Positions 33,801 through 44,588 of a stretch of DNA of 64,000 bases are shown here, piece after piece. The translations under genes were made by a program, and so were the position numbers. The stretch's first letter is position 1, and the number at the start of each line of letters is the position of its first letter. Under the pieces are notes generated by a model. The model saw nothing but the letters and a program-made list of their open reading frames with translations, had not been told where the DNA came from and did not search any database. The DNA is from Effrenium voratum. Taxonomy: Eukaryota; Sar; Dinophyceae; Suessiales; Symbiodiniaceae. Location: positions 306,610 through 370,609 of the forward strand of contig CAUJNA010002902.1 of assembly GCA_963377175.1 (NCBI GenBank). The letters are read 5' to 3'.

Positions 33801-34801
33801 AAGGCACATCCATAGGAGTGGAGGAGTGTGGGGCAGAGGCCCGTAAGCACAAGTTGCCGTTGATCGCTGCCGAAATTCGGGTCCTGAAAACACTGCAAGG
33901 CAAACTCCGAGGGGACCAAGCTGGTTTCCACATCACGGGTCCAAGTGGGCCATTCAGGGATGGCCGATCGAACCTGCTGAAACTCATCATCAATTGGCCA
34001 TGGAACCAACTGGGAGAGGTCCAGCCGGAGAGGTGCCAACACCACCCACCACCTAGAACGGCGAGAGGGCCATTGGTGGTGCAAATGCAAGACCACGTCC
34101 TTGATCTGAAAACCCATCGCTGATGCCAATTGCAAAAGTGCGGTCTGTACTCCTGTGCAAAGTTTAGCACCTGGGACACATTCGAGGATGAGACCACGCG
34201 CCTGCATGCAATAAGCACTCCTGAGAATACCCAAAAAGGCCAAACTGCGACTGTCCGACATGGCGCGTCCATCGCCCTGCGTTGAAAAAGGCTGGCAAGG
34301 AAATCCGGCAGCGAGAAAAGCCGGGAGTTCCGGGTGTACCTCGTGCAAAGCATGGGTGGCCTTCCAGTCGGTGATGTCCATCTCCAACACACAGGGTGAG
34401 TGGTTTGCCCTCAAAACCTCACAGCAGTGGTGGTTCTTGTCCAACTGAGCCAGGACCCGGGCTCCGAAGGGCAGGGCACCAATGCCGATGCAGCCAATGC
34501 CCGCACAAGCCTCCTTCAGATACCTTCCTGTATTGTCCTGAACTGCATGGTGAACAAGTCGGGTGTGCCTATCTGGTGAAAGGGTCGGTCTGTCATCCTT
34601 CAAAAACACCGGGACAAAGTAGATCGTCGCAGTCTCTCCCACAAGAAGCAGATCTTCCGGGATCCCAATGTGCAGAAGGGAGTGCATCACCACCGCGGTG
34701 TTCACCCCAATGCCCCTGATGGCGCCCGAGAACCTGGAGCCCACCGACGGGTTGTCCAGCCAACTGATGCGATCCGCATGGGCCATGGCACGGTGAGCCA
34801 C
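30838..34801 (-). CDS. Element B ORF1: C5-methyltransferase, C48-like protease domain, CCCH-type cluster
   Basis: The translated order, with residue numbers from the GTG at 34801 (first in-frame ATG is codon 6), is: motif I EACAGIGCIGIGALPFG (97-113), motif IV GFPCQPFSTQG (166-176, catalytic C169), ECVPG in place of ENV (207-211), motif VIII QWPSRRSRWW (243-252), motif IX RYLHPKE (370-376) and a motif X-like GQVASPLQALW (401-411). At 680-743 it carries GHW (H681), CYDGL (D700), FQQFESTTCGC (Q735 or Q736, C742), matching the His-Asp-Gln-Cys plan of C48/Ulp1 peptidases. A C-x4-C-x3-C-x3-H cluster lies at 1049-1062. The region around 800-845 (DKGVP ... PWAHLKAVASK) is shared with element A. The frame leaves the coiled coil near 30.84 kb. 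The methyltransferase keeps all key residues and could be active. Confidence 0.88.
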
Positions 34802-35052
34802 CCTCTGGCGTTCGGCTGACGTAGGCTCACCAGCTGACAGGGGCCAGAGCTCGAGCCTTCCACCCTCAAACCAAAAACGGGAACAAGATAAAACAACGAG
34901 AAACCCTGCAAGAAAGGGACCTCGAGAAAACGGGAAAATGGATGAAACAGAAGGACTGGGTGTCTGAGAAAAGCCTACTTGCGGGCTGAAAGGTGGACCA
35001 GTGGATGTTCAAATTGAGCCTGTCTTAATATTTTCTGTTAGGACACCCGCTA

Positions 35053-35166
35053 GGTGGGTACTAGCCATGGTGAGATAACCCACAAAAGCCATGGTTACAA
35101 GTCTCTGTCCAGTGGTGGGTTATAACCAAGCTTACTAATCACTAAGAACAATGCCCGTTGAAGTAG
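35053..35166 (-). repeat. TIR-repeat family, copy 5, rearranged
   Basis: The internal marker is seen reversed (ATGGTTACAAGTCTC ... GTGGGTTATAACC), next to a forward ATAACCCAC, with a diverged end ACTAAGAACAATGCCCG. It lies just upstream of element B. Confidence 0.6.
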
Positions 35167-35889
35167 TCATGGTGCCAAGGGCTTGCCGTGCTGTCCCGAG
35201 CCGCCATGGTGGCTCCCTGTGAAACATTGCCATGGTATTGAGGGGACCCTTAAAGAGAAGCCTTATTTGGGTGTGAACTTTCATGGAACCCCCTGAAAAG
35301 TGGTTGGTGGACATAAATCCCCACCTACATGATTGATGTCCACCGCACCCGAATTAAATTTCACAGCCATATTGGTTGTCCACTCGGGGTCCAGATGCAT
35401 CCCTAGCAATTCCAAGGGGTTTGATGGCACATATTGCCATGGGTCAAAATCCAAATCGTGCCCCCAGTGAACATCCCAATCCAACCACTAGAAAAGACTA
35501 AAATGGGTGGTGCACCTACCAACCAAAATGGGATCCCATTGGTTTTGAATATCTTCGCCAATGAGGAGCCTCAAAAAGGCCAGCCTTGCCATCCCTGTGC
35601 AAAGCAAGAACTCCGCTTTCCAAACCGACCAACGGCAGAGCATGATTGAGCGCAGCTCCCATCTGAGAACCTGAGTTCCCGGCCCAGTGCAAGTCTTGTG
35701 ACTGCGAGAGGGCTGCTGCTTTGGCATCTGAGACGGGCATCGCAAGTCAATGAGAGAGACATGATGCACGGGTTTTCTCATCGACATTGCCATGCATAAG
35801 GGTTCATTGGATTTCCCTTCAAAAGTTGCACGCTTCCAAGGTTGCCGTGGGCTGCTTCCCCATTCGAAGCCGAAAGGCCCGTAGGCGAC

Positions 35890-36634
35890 ATGTTCAAGCC
35901 GTCTTGCGCCTTGTCTTCCTACGACGGACAGCAGCACGAGCATGGATCCCATCAATGCCTGGGCGCCGAGCGAGGTGAAGCTGCAAAACGCTTCCTCTCT
36001 CGCAGAGGCCGGGTAAACGAGCTTTTGCCACACTCCGAACCGGTTTGCCGAGTCAGAACCGGGGTCACTTTCAAAGCTGTTTGGGACCAGCGGGGTAAAA
36101 TGCAACGAGGAGACCGGCCCCGGATGGATTCATCTCTTTTGCTAAGTTTGAAAGGCGCGAGGCGGGACACCGCCTCACCTGCCGAGCAATCAATCCAAGC
36201 ACTTCGGCTTCGATGCTCTCTGCAGCCGAGCAGCTCCGGGCACGTCCTGAGGCTCTCAGGCAAGTTACTTAAGCGTCCACGTGGCGTTATGAGCAACTCC
36301 CTAGCAGTCTTTGTTGTCCCGGTGCCCACAAATGGATGCCTCACGGCGCATTCCCAAAAGGGTGCGGAATGCCGAAAGTTCGGCCCTAGCAGGGGTCAGC
36401 TTCACAGTTCCTTGAGAAACTTCAGACATGAAGGCCGGGGGGGCATGGGGCATTTCCTGAATCCTCACGTGAAGCACTTTTAATCAAATTGGAATACCGT
36501 GGATGGACACATCCTGCATCAGTTGGGATGGATGAGCACCTCTTTCACTAAACGTCCATCCGGCGGCTTGGGATGAGGGGCCGATGCTCTCGACAGGAGC
36601 AGTCGCAGGGGCACCGCCGGCGAGATGTGAGCGC
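35890..36634 (-). CDS. Candidate host gene, three linked exons with a hydrophobic segment
   Basis: Exons 36554-36634, 36179-36246 and 35890-36021 join in phase (281 bases). Donors are GGAC/GTTTAG, CGGCAG/GTGAGG and CAT/GTCGCC; acceptors are CCCAG, CTCAG and AAAAG. The product includes AHISPAVPLRLLLSRASAP, SAAESIEAEVLGLIARQ and LVYPASAREEAFCSFTSLGA followed by LMGSMLVLLSVVG, a possible membrane segment. The family is not recognised. If exon 1 is not spliced at GGAC it reaches a TGA at 36519-36521. Confidence 0.5.
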
Positions 36635-37190
36635 CTGGGGCGCATGGCACACGCCACCCAAAGAAACACTGGGAAAAAAACACGTGCCATTCCTTCCGGG
36701 GTCGAGATATACCTCCAAAGCTCCCAACATGCCTCCTCACTGGTGAAGTCAGGTATACCTAGACCTCTTCCCTGCCAGTCAGCCAGCAAACGCCTCAGAA
36801 GTCAGCACTTTTTGTCTTTTTTGGACGCCCAAACGCTGCCCCGACAAAACACGGCGGCGGAGCACACCAAGCACCACCTCAAGCGCGATACAATAACTCA
36901 GCGCAAAGCAATTGGCGCGCTTGCCGGCAAAAGGCCTGGCTCTGCACGCAGGCTGGGGCCCCACGTACGGGGCACTCAGATACAATGCTTTTCTTCCATG
37001 GCCCTGCAAAGTTGTGCAACTTGAGAGATGTCAGCCCCTGCCAGTTCCACGTCCACATGCAGCTAGGGCGCATTCGATGCTTTCCCTTTCGGGATCGATG
37101 CTGGAAGCTACGTAGATGGCTTGCCGGCCCACCTGACAGTCGCAGTCGCTCAATGCAAATCTAGCACCAAAAGAACGAGCACAAAGCTCC

Positions 37191-37385
37191 TTAGCACTCC
37201 TTGGGAGCAACGCATTCCATGACTAGCGGACGTAAACGCGGCAAAGCAACCACAACTTGCAGCAAGTCGATCGTTGCTTTCCTGCTGCTCATCAAGCGTG
37301 CCAAACATCGGACAGCAACCAGCGCTTTGAGCCTATCGCAACCAACCAGTTGCAGCCCTGCCTCAGAGCGGGTCAGGGTTGACAA
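37191..37385 (-). CDS. Candidate helical exon, unknown product
   Basis: The minus frame encodes leucine-rich helices such as RLKALVAVRCLARLMSS and TIDLLQVVVALPRLRPLV, suggestive of an alpha-solenoid, with moderate GC3. Splice limits are not clear. A plus-strand frame of similar length is open here but looks less coding-like. Confidence 0.3.
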   Translation of the reverse strand: MSTLTRSEAGLQLVGCDRLKALVAVRCLARLMSSRKATIDLLQVVVALPRLRPLVMECVAPKEC

Positions 37386-38296
37386 CAGAATGTCCTTAGC
37401 TCGCTCCGCAAGTGATGAGACTTGGATCAGCCTTGTTAGTTGGCCCCACTTCTGTCACACAGGGGAACGACTACACTCTTTCAATGAAGAATTAGATGGT
37501 ATCACAGGCACCGGGGACGATTCCCACAAGCCTGTCTGCAAGGATATGCTGGCTCCTTGAATTCAAGAGATGCCCTCCCCTTTTCCAGCAGGAGCTTCGC
37601 CCGAGAGTGGCGAAACACGGCGCGAACGCCCTGAACACTGCTGCAGTCACCAGTATCATAGGCAACACGCTTCCAGCACATTAACATCTGTCTCATACCT
37701 CATGAGTCGTCAATAGTCCACCTCTTCAGCTCGGTAGCATGTAAATGGATCAGGAATATTGCGCACATGTCAAAATGAAACCGACCCTCGGATGGGATTT
37801 CTTCGCGAGATGTGCCCAGCAAACAGAATGAGGGACCGAGGACGACCAGGGCTGGTTGGCAACTCGCCGCATTCCGACCAACCGCCCCTCCCTGATCTGC
37901 TCCGTCTCTGCCTCTGTGTTGGCAGATAGGGTGCTGCCATGTTGGATATGTGTTTGCATTGAGCTGTTCTGCCCCCGTCCAATAAGGATGATCCAGGGGA
38001 CGATATGGCAGGACCAAAGCAGCGGGCCAAACACGGACAAGCACTGATCAGGAAGCAACTTGCGTATACACAAAACCATGTTCTCAGTGCTGTTACTGTG
38101 TCCGTCCTCGACCGGGAAACCACGTAATCCCAGTGGGAGGAAACGCCTTTGATTGTTTGACTCAGTGAAGCCTCTCCTTAAAGGGCCGCTGCCTTTGCCT
38201 CTTTTTGGCGAGTGTCCAGCGCGCGGCTCCGGAGGAGCGCTCGGAGGTGTCGGCCCTTGGAAGTGTTGAGTAGGGAAAAGCCGACATGGGAAAAAG

Positions 38297-38352
38297 TGGA
38301 GCGGATGGGGGGAGGGGGGCAGGGGGGAGACGATGGGGGAGGGGACGGACGA
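38297..38352 (+). repeat. G-rich tract, possible quadruplex
   Basis: Runs of four to six G separated by one to six bases (GGGGGGAGGGGGGCAGGGGG), the pattern expected of G-quadruplexes. A second such tract is at 60838-60912 and a third at 51421-51463. Confidence 0.6.
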
Positions 38353-38627
38353 GTGGGTGGGAGTTAGTGGACTGTGAATTTCAGCTTGGTTGCTGGAAAA
38401 CAGGCTCCAAGGGGCCCCAACATAGAAATCATATGATCACATCGACGTGCACTCGCCTCCAAGTGATTCTATGTGGAACCCTAACAGGAGGTCCCCCAAA
38501 GGCCTTTTTGCTCTACAAATGGCCTTTTGGAGGGCTTCCACGGTAACCAGTCAGGGTACCAATTCGATCCAAGCAGTGTTTGCCTTTTCCTCCCTTGAAC
38601 AAGGTTTCTACCAGGGGGGCTGCGCAT

Positions 38628-38768
38628 TCATCCCACCAGTGGAAAGGCGTACACCGCGAGGCATGCGGCTCTGCGCTTCTCATCGCCATCGTCCTTGACG
38701 ATTCGCTTCAGCCAGCGCGTCGACAAGCTCGTGGCCTCGGTCCAGCTCCCCAGCCGCCGCCCCCGAAA
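38628..38768 (-). CDS. Candidate terminal exon, unknown product
   Basis: After an AAG acceptor, 47 codons in one very GC3-rich frame encode SWTEATSLSTRWLKRIVKDD and KRRAACLAVYAFPLVG, ending in TGA. The codon bias is among the strongest in the window. It probably ends a minus-strand gene whose upstream exons may include 43395-43520. Confidence 0.48.
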   Translation of the reverse strand, partial: FRGRRLGSWTEATSLSTRWLKRIVKDDGDEKRRAACLAVYAFPLVG

Positions 38769-40391
38769 CTTCCAGATATATTGTTCCAAGAAACCAACTA
38801 CAGGAAATTCTATAGGAGGATTAATCAACCGGCTATTTATTAATATGCAGGGTGTCCCGGAGTTTAGTGGGCCTGCAGGAGTGAAATCGAAAGTAGGCGA
38901 GGGAAGGCAAAGTACGACTACACAATGCAAGGCGAATGAATGAGAGCGACCTTGCGGCTTCTCTCCCGAACCTTCCTGCCTTCCTGAGGGCCTCTTTCAG
39001 GCATCTGAGGGCCTGGCCAAGTCCTCGAAATGAATATCAGTGAGACTGGCCTTGATCCTGACAGCTTCCTGCTCAAAGCACTTCAAGAGCTCCTGCCAAT
39101 GGCCGACTCATTGCAGCAGTTGCATCTGAAAAAAATGATTTCGCTCTCCAATGACCCTGAACCCTGTCCGGGTTGCACACACAATGTGGCCGCCTTGAAG
39201 CGTGCGTGGAACAAAAATGACAAGGAAGCAATAGCAAAGACTCAACGGCGCTCACTGTCAAGCGCTCACCGAGAAGCTGTGTTTGCACTTGACCACCCTG
39301 ATGTTTACTTGCGAACATCCTCGAAAATGGTTGGTGGACATCGATCCGCATATCATGAATCATAATATCAATGATGCCCACCAAAGGGTCCCCTTATTGT
39401 CTTTGTCAGGAGATGTGCTGTGGTGTTGCCATGTTTTCGGGCAATGCCAGCCACTTTGAAACTAAGAGATCCAAACGCAGGTTTGCCATCGTCCTCGTCA
39501 CTCCACTTGTCCTCTTCTGGATCAAGCTCATCGAGCCTTAGCAGCTTCAGCAACCAGAAGTGGATCAAACAAATCCTCTTTAAAGCGGGCACCCGGGAAG
39601 AGATGTATGGAAAGAAACACAAAAGGCTGGGGACCTCTACTAAAAGCTATATGTCCTACGGCTTTACATGATAAAACACAAAAAACAACGCGTGCATACT
39701 ACAAAAAACGCTTCAACACACATACACCACACAAACTTACTTCTCAGCCCTGCCCCACTGCAAATGTATGGTCCCCGTCACTCAACGCTCTCCTGCAGCC
39801 TTCCCACTTTTCTTCCTTGCACTTCTCTCTTCCAGGATTCCACTCTTTTCCCTCCACTGTTCATAGATTGCCCGCACAGCTTCCTAATTTCCCTAAGGTC
39901 CAACCATTCCATACTCAACCAGCTCCCTCGCTTGCAACATTTACCGCATCCACCGTACCCACCCCCCGGTTCCTTTTTTTTTGGTACCGCATTCTCTGAG
40001 GGCCATGGGTTTGGGATGATGTTTGTCCAAAAGCCTAGAGGCGCTGGGCTAGAGGCGAACGACACCTCATCATTGGCGTTGACCTTTGGGTTTCTGCACC
40101 CAAGGCCCTCAGCGAAATTGCTCCACATGTCCTCAGCTCAAAGCAGCTCAGAGCGGGGTTGAGAGGGGGAAGAACATACCAATCACGAGCCTCGATTTTT
40201 TACTTTTAAGTTTTGCGCTGCCTTCTCCGGAAGCCTTGGGTTATCGTGATATTATAGTTTGTCTCACTTCATTTGCAAGCTGCTCAAGTACCTAGACCCG
40301 CACCAAAAGGGCGCTAAATGTCCACTTGCTGGGGAACTTGAAAAGACTGCCCTTGGCTGCCAAGACTCTGAAAACATGGCTTGGAAGAGTA

Positions 40392-40545
40392 GCCGTGCGA
40401 GAACCTCTCGCTTGGCTCGATTGAAGCTACCGACTGTTTTCGAGAAGGCGACGTGCTGGCTGGGTCTTACGTTGATGCTTGGAAGGCAGTGGTTGAACAC
40501 TGTGCTGTGACTGCTGTGACTTCTGTCTCTGGCAGTTTACAGCCA
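40392..40545 (+). CDS. Candidate plus-strand exon, unknown product
   Basis: The frame encodes LGSIEATDCFREGDVLAGSY and VDAWKAVVEHCAVTAV. It is bounded upstream by an in-frame TAG near 40389, so an acceptor (GAG or AGAG) must lie close by. GC3 is moderate. Opposite-strand frames look non-coding. The function is unknown. Confidence 0.35.
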
Positions 40546-41087
40546 GCGGCCAGCTGCATGTTTAAATATCTTTCATCAATCCATCCTTGGTCGCCCGATT
40601 TTTCACGGCTGTCTGCCTGCAACCTGGAGCCAAATGTCGCGGGGTGCAGGCATCGGTCTGGATGAGCAATACCTTGACAACATCTGGGCTTGGCCTCTTC
40701 CAAAGATCCAAGCAGCTCTGAAAAGCGATGACCAACTAACACATTGAAAGCCACTGGCTGCGATTCCGAGTTTCTCACTTTCGTGCAGTCAGAAAAAGTA
40801 ACCAGACTTCTGTTTGCCACTCAAACGAACTAAAATCCACTCGCCGGGGACGTGAGATGTTCCTTTCCTGCACATCGCCAGCCCTTCCTGTCCCACGAGC
40901 GCAGCACGCCCTGCGGAGCCCGCGTCGCCCTCAGGGACGTGACCTGCTGCTGACGAACCCCTTCATAGATAATCCGTTCCCCCTATTAATCAATGACCCC
41001 AATTAACAAAAAATTGAAATCCGGGGCCAGATTTCCACTCCGCACAATTGATTTTCCATTGCGCCAATACTAACGAAAGGTTGCTTC

Positions 41088-41260
41088 CCCAAAAGCTGGC
41101 TTCCCCAAAAGGTTGGGTCCTTTTGGCGGTTTCCCCCAAAAGGTTGTCCCTGACTCTCTCCCCAAAAGGTTGTCCCTGGTTGTCCCTGACTCCCTGACTC
41201 TCTGACCTCTTTTTTTTTTCTCGCGCGGCTTCCTGGCTTCCTGGCTTCCTGCCTGGCTCT
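41088..41260 (+). repeat. Degenerate minisatellite with CCCAAAAGGTTG units
   Basis: Units such as CTTCCCCAAAAG, CCCCAAAAGGTTGTCCCTG and CCTGACTCTCTG recur, followed by triplicated CTTCCTGG. No ORF is seen. Confidence 0.65.
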
Positions 41261-42127
41261 GTTCCCCCCTTAGCCAATCCTGCCTGGCCTCTTGCCTGGC
41301 TGTCATCATTTCTGTTCCCCCCCAATGAACAAAAATGAACAACAAATAGAATGATACATCAAATGTCCTTATTAAACCGCTTACTCGCGGACCTTACAAT
41401 TCAATCCATTTCCTCCAAATCCTATGTGAACCCTCACATTGTTGGAAAAGCAAAAACCAAAAAAAAACAAAAAACAAAAAACGGATTTATTTATAATGGG
41501 GGGGGCGCGTATTTATTAATAGGGGGAAGAATTCATCTAAGGGTTCAAGCCATCTTGGTTCTGGTCCAGATTTCGTCAACCTCGTATTAAAAACAAGCAT
41601 CATGTCAACACAGATCTCCTGTCTAAAGGATGAATCAGCTCCTGAGCGGACTGGCAAACAAAGCTCGCAATTCATGCTTGCAACAATATTCCAAAGTCCG
41701 GGGAGCTGCTGTCAGATGAACATGACGTTGATAGTTCAAGTACCCCACAACCCTAGTCCAATGATCTCGGCTCGCAGGCCCTTGAAGCTCTCACGCACAC
41801 ATATGATCATTGGGGAGGGCTGACATCAAGCAACGGGTTTGGTGTGAGCACTCTGCAAAGCGTTTGGCGATTTCACCTGGCCATGGACTTCCTGTTTGTA
41901 TGAATTGCATAGCTTTTTAAAATCCTGGTGAATCTGGAGAAGGAAGCGGATGTCGTTTCTTCTTCTCCTTTATGGCCAACAATGGTTAGCCACAATGCGC
42001 AGAAAGCCCATGCGTCATGGACAAACGGCAAATCACGTGCGACAAATGATGGCTGACTTCCCGCCGTAAAACCCCGGCGTCGCGTCATTTGAGCGGGTAC
42101 TCTTTCTGGGGTTAAAGAGAGACACTA

Positions 42128-42215
42128 CTGTGGATGGACCAAATCCTGCACCACCTAAGAAACCATGGAATGATGATTTTGCCGTAAATACCAGCCAATG
42201 GTTTCAGCCATGGTT
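42128..42215 (+). repeat. Dispersed repeat family 3
   Basis: GTGGATGG ... AAATCCTGCACCACCTAAGA ... CCATGGAATGATG ... CAATGGTTTCAGCCATGG. Related copies lie at 327-392, 44191-44253 and 58169-58266, each with CACCACCTAAGA or CACCACCCAAGA near the centre. No ORF is seen. Confidence 0.6.
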
Positions 42216-43394
42216 TCAAAGTGTTGACGGAAAATCCGTCCCTCCATGCAACGCAGCGCCTTGATCGGAGATAGCCGAAGTTCCAGTCGCTTGCCGATGG
42301 CTTCCAGCTCTTTGCCTCGCTGAAACCGGCAACAAAGTGAAGACTGTTTCGATGGTTGAAGGATGGTCCTTCATTTATCGGGTAATCTGTCCAAAAAAAG
42401 TTGTTCCTTTGGCAGCTGAAACTCCTGCTTCTGGAGAGAAACTTGAGGAGACGATGGGGAACAGAAAAACAATGGAAAAATCCGGGGAAGGAAGATCCAG
42501 AAACCGAATTGTCAAAATGACACAAGTGGAAAGCAAACTAGTCGACCGACCAACTCTTTCGAAAGGTCCCCAAATTTCGGGGAACGGGGGAACACCGTGT
42601 GACTTTCTCGCAACCTTACCAGCGGGCAACATAACAAGTTCGCATTCCCCTCTTCACTGGTCTGCGTCCCCCTGGAAGCACATGCCACATTTACCAGCCT
42701 TGTGCCAAGGCAACAAATCTCTGGGGCGCGGGCCAGTAACCACGCCGAACTGACCTCAAGGCTATTGGAACGCTTGGAATGCTCGAAACTCTTCGCTCCA
42801 TTCACTTGCCACTGGCTCAAGGTGATGCCTGAAAGCAAGAACTTGCTCTTTTTTGTACGGCTGGTGTTGAATGGAGGGTCCGGACAAAAAGACATAAGGC
42901 CAACTTGTACCAAAACTAAAAATGGACCAAACATATGGAAACCGACAGCTAAACTGACGACTTGCCCCTGACACCTCATACCTCATAATACATATGCCCG
43001 GCACAAACACTGTCAGAACAATCCCTTGCTGAGCAAAGCAGGTGGAACGGTTCCAATCTTTGGTCAAATTCCATATGATGTTTACTCCAACTTCAAATTG
43101 TTTCGGAGAGACCTCACCAGACCGCAGTTGGGGTGGGAGGGAAATGTTATGGTTTAAATTCGGCTGAGTACTGGCATGCATTTGCACCCAGCCCGCATTC
43201 GTGGTTTGTTACCAGGGGGCGTCCCCTTTTAGTGGGCAGGGCAGCACGCCTCCTGTTAAGGGCCCAACCGTACAACAGCTACGGTTGAACCGACCTTTGG
43301 GTTTCCTCAAGGCCGGGAACCTGGCTGCCCACTGGCTGAGGGCAACGGAAATTCAGCCAGGGGGCGGCTGTTGGTGGCCTCGCGCACCACCCAC

Positions 43395-43520
43395 CTGTGA
43401 CAGAAGGTCACCAGCTCCTCCAAGTACTCCTGCGAGGCCCGCCAAGGACTCGGGAGGGTCCTCTTCGGGTCTGCCACCAATCCAAACACGAGTTCGAGGC
43501 CCAACAGGTGCCGCCTTGTC
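43395..43520 (-). CDS. Candidate host exon, helical protein
   Basis: The acceptor gcgcctcccgcag and donor CACAG/GTGGGT bound a 126-base exon with very strong GC3. It encodes HLLGLELVFGLVADPKRTLP and SQEYLEELVTFCHR, amphipathic helices with no family I can name. It begins and ends within codons. Confidence 0.6.
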
Positions 43521-44190
43521 CTGCGGGAGGCGCACTAGCCTCATCTCCACATGCGAGAAAGAAAAAAATGCCATGGGAAAAGCATTGACTGGCGGAATTT
43601 TCCGGGCCCCACACGTTGCAACTCAAACAATCTGAGCCCCGGATGAATAAGCCCAGGAGTTCCCTCCACACAAGAAGGGGACACCCCTCTACTAATCAAC
43701 CAGGGGTTCATGAATCCGGGGTAAACCTTCCCGAGCATTGGGCTCTGTCAAACGGCTAAGGCAAGCGCTCTGTCAAACGCGTGCCCTCGCCAATGCAGCC
43801 TCGGGATGAGCTATTGCTGGCCATGTCAACATCCAGTGGCTATGGGCACCCATTTTTCTGGTGAGTTCTCAGGAAATGACCCCGATAAACCATCCCCTAT
43901 GGGTTTCCAACACCCTGGATCATTCCCTGCTAACTACGCACCACAACCATCCATCACTGGAGCCATCTGAAATTTACAGGGCGCTAGTGTGCTGCCTGGA
44001 AACCTCTCCCTCAAACCCTGCCACTGGCAACATCAAGGGAAAGGGCAAGGGTTGAGATTTGCCAATTGTTTCAAGGGGACGCCTTGGGGTAATAGCTCCG
44101 CAGGGGGATAGGGTTCCCCATATAAACATTACCCAAGGAGCCTCACTCGGGAATTGTGCCCAAAGGGTGACGATTGAAATCAACAATACT

Positions 44191-44253
44191 GTGAATGGTT
44201 GCAAAATCCTGCACCACCCAAGACACGGAATGATTCGACCCCAACAACGCAAA
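44191..44253 (+). repeat. Dispersed repeat family 3, partial copy
   Basis: It carries TGTGAATGGTTGCAAAATCC and TGCACCACCCAAGACACGGA; the 3' half is missing. Confidence 0.5.
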
Positions 44254-44588
44254 ACGTAACCTTCTCCTCCGCTATCGTGCTTCAAGAGGAATTGGATCTC
44301 CCAGGTACCCTCCCTCTGCCATGTTCGTGGGAGGGAGTGCAAGCTCGGTTGCTTTCTGCTCCCCTGCTAAAAGTTTAACTTTCAGTGGTTTAATGGAACA
44401 TCCATCAGATGGCAAAAAGCTAAAGTCCTAACATCCAAGCAAAATGCTGCAAAGAGAAAAAGTGTGTTTTCAAACAAAGACCCACCCAAAAATATCCTTT
44501 GTAAGCAAGGACGCACCCAAAAAGGAAAACTCTTGTTGTAAACCGTGCTGGTTTCCCAAGTAAGCGTTCTGGTTTCCACGGGGTGGCT

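Larger units (their letters stand above)
25377..35005 (-). mobile_element. Element B: second methyltransferase-bearing LINE-like retrotransposon
   Basis: It has the same domain order and orientation as element A, about 3.4 kb away, but is strongly diverged, so it represents a separate subfamily rather than a duplicate. It is the better preserved copy: ORF1 is a single 1,355-codon frame apart from one shift near 30.84 kb, and ORF2 has one TAG (28300-28302) and one shift near 26.21 kb. The nuclease has lost two catalytic Asp residues. The frame upstream of the ORF1 start is open to about 35005 without an ATG. Element termini were not resolved. Confidence 0.9.
38769..43394. other. Mostly intron-like or intergenic
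   Basis: A plus-strand 111-codon frame at 39030-39365 encodes LLKALQELLPMADSLQQLHL and PGCTHNVAALKRAWNKNDKE, natural-looking but with weak codon bias; it could be a retrocopy or exon. Pyrimidine-rich DNA at 39720-39980 and the minisatellite at 41.1-41.3 kb show no coding signal. Confidence 0.35.

Noticed and set aside
35488..36105. 205-codon single ORF on the minus strand
   Set aside because: Only 35890-36021 looks coding; flanks lose codon bias and splice sites bound the good part.
37201..37560. 119-codon plus-strand ORF
   Set aside because: Serine/threonine-rich with weak codon bias; the minus strand is more protein-like.
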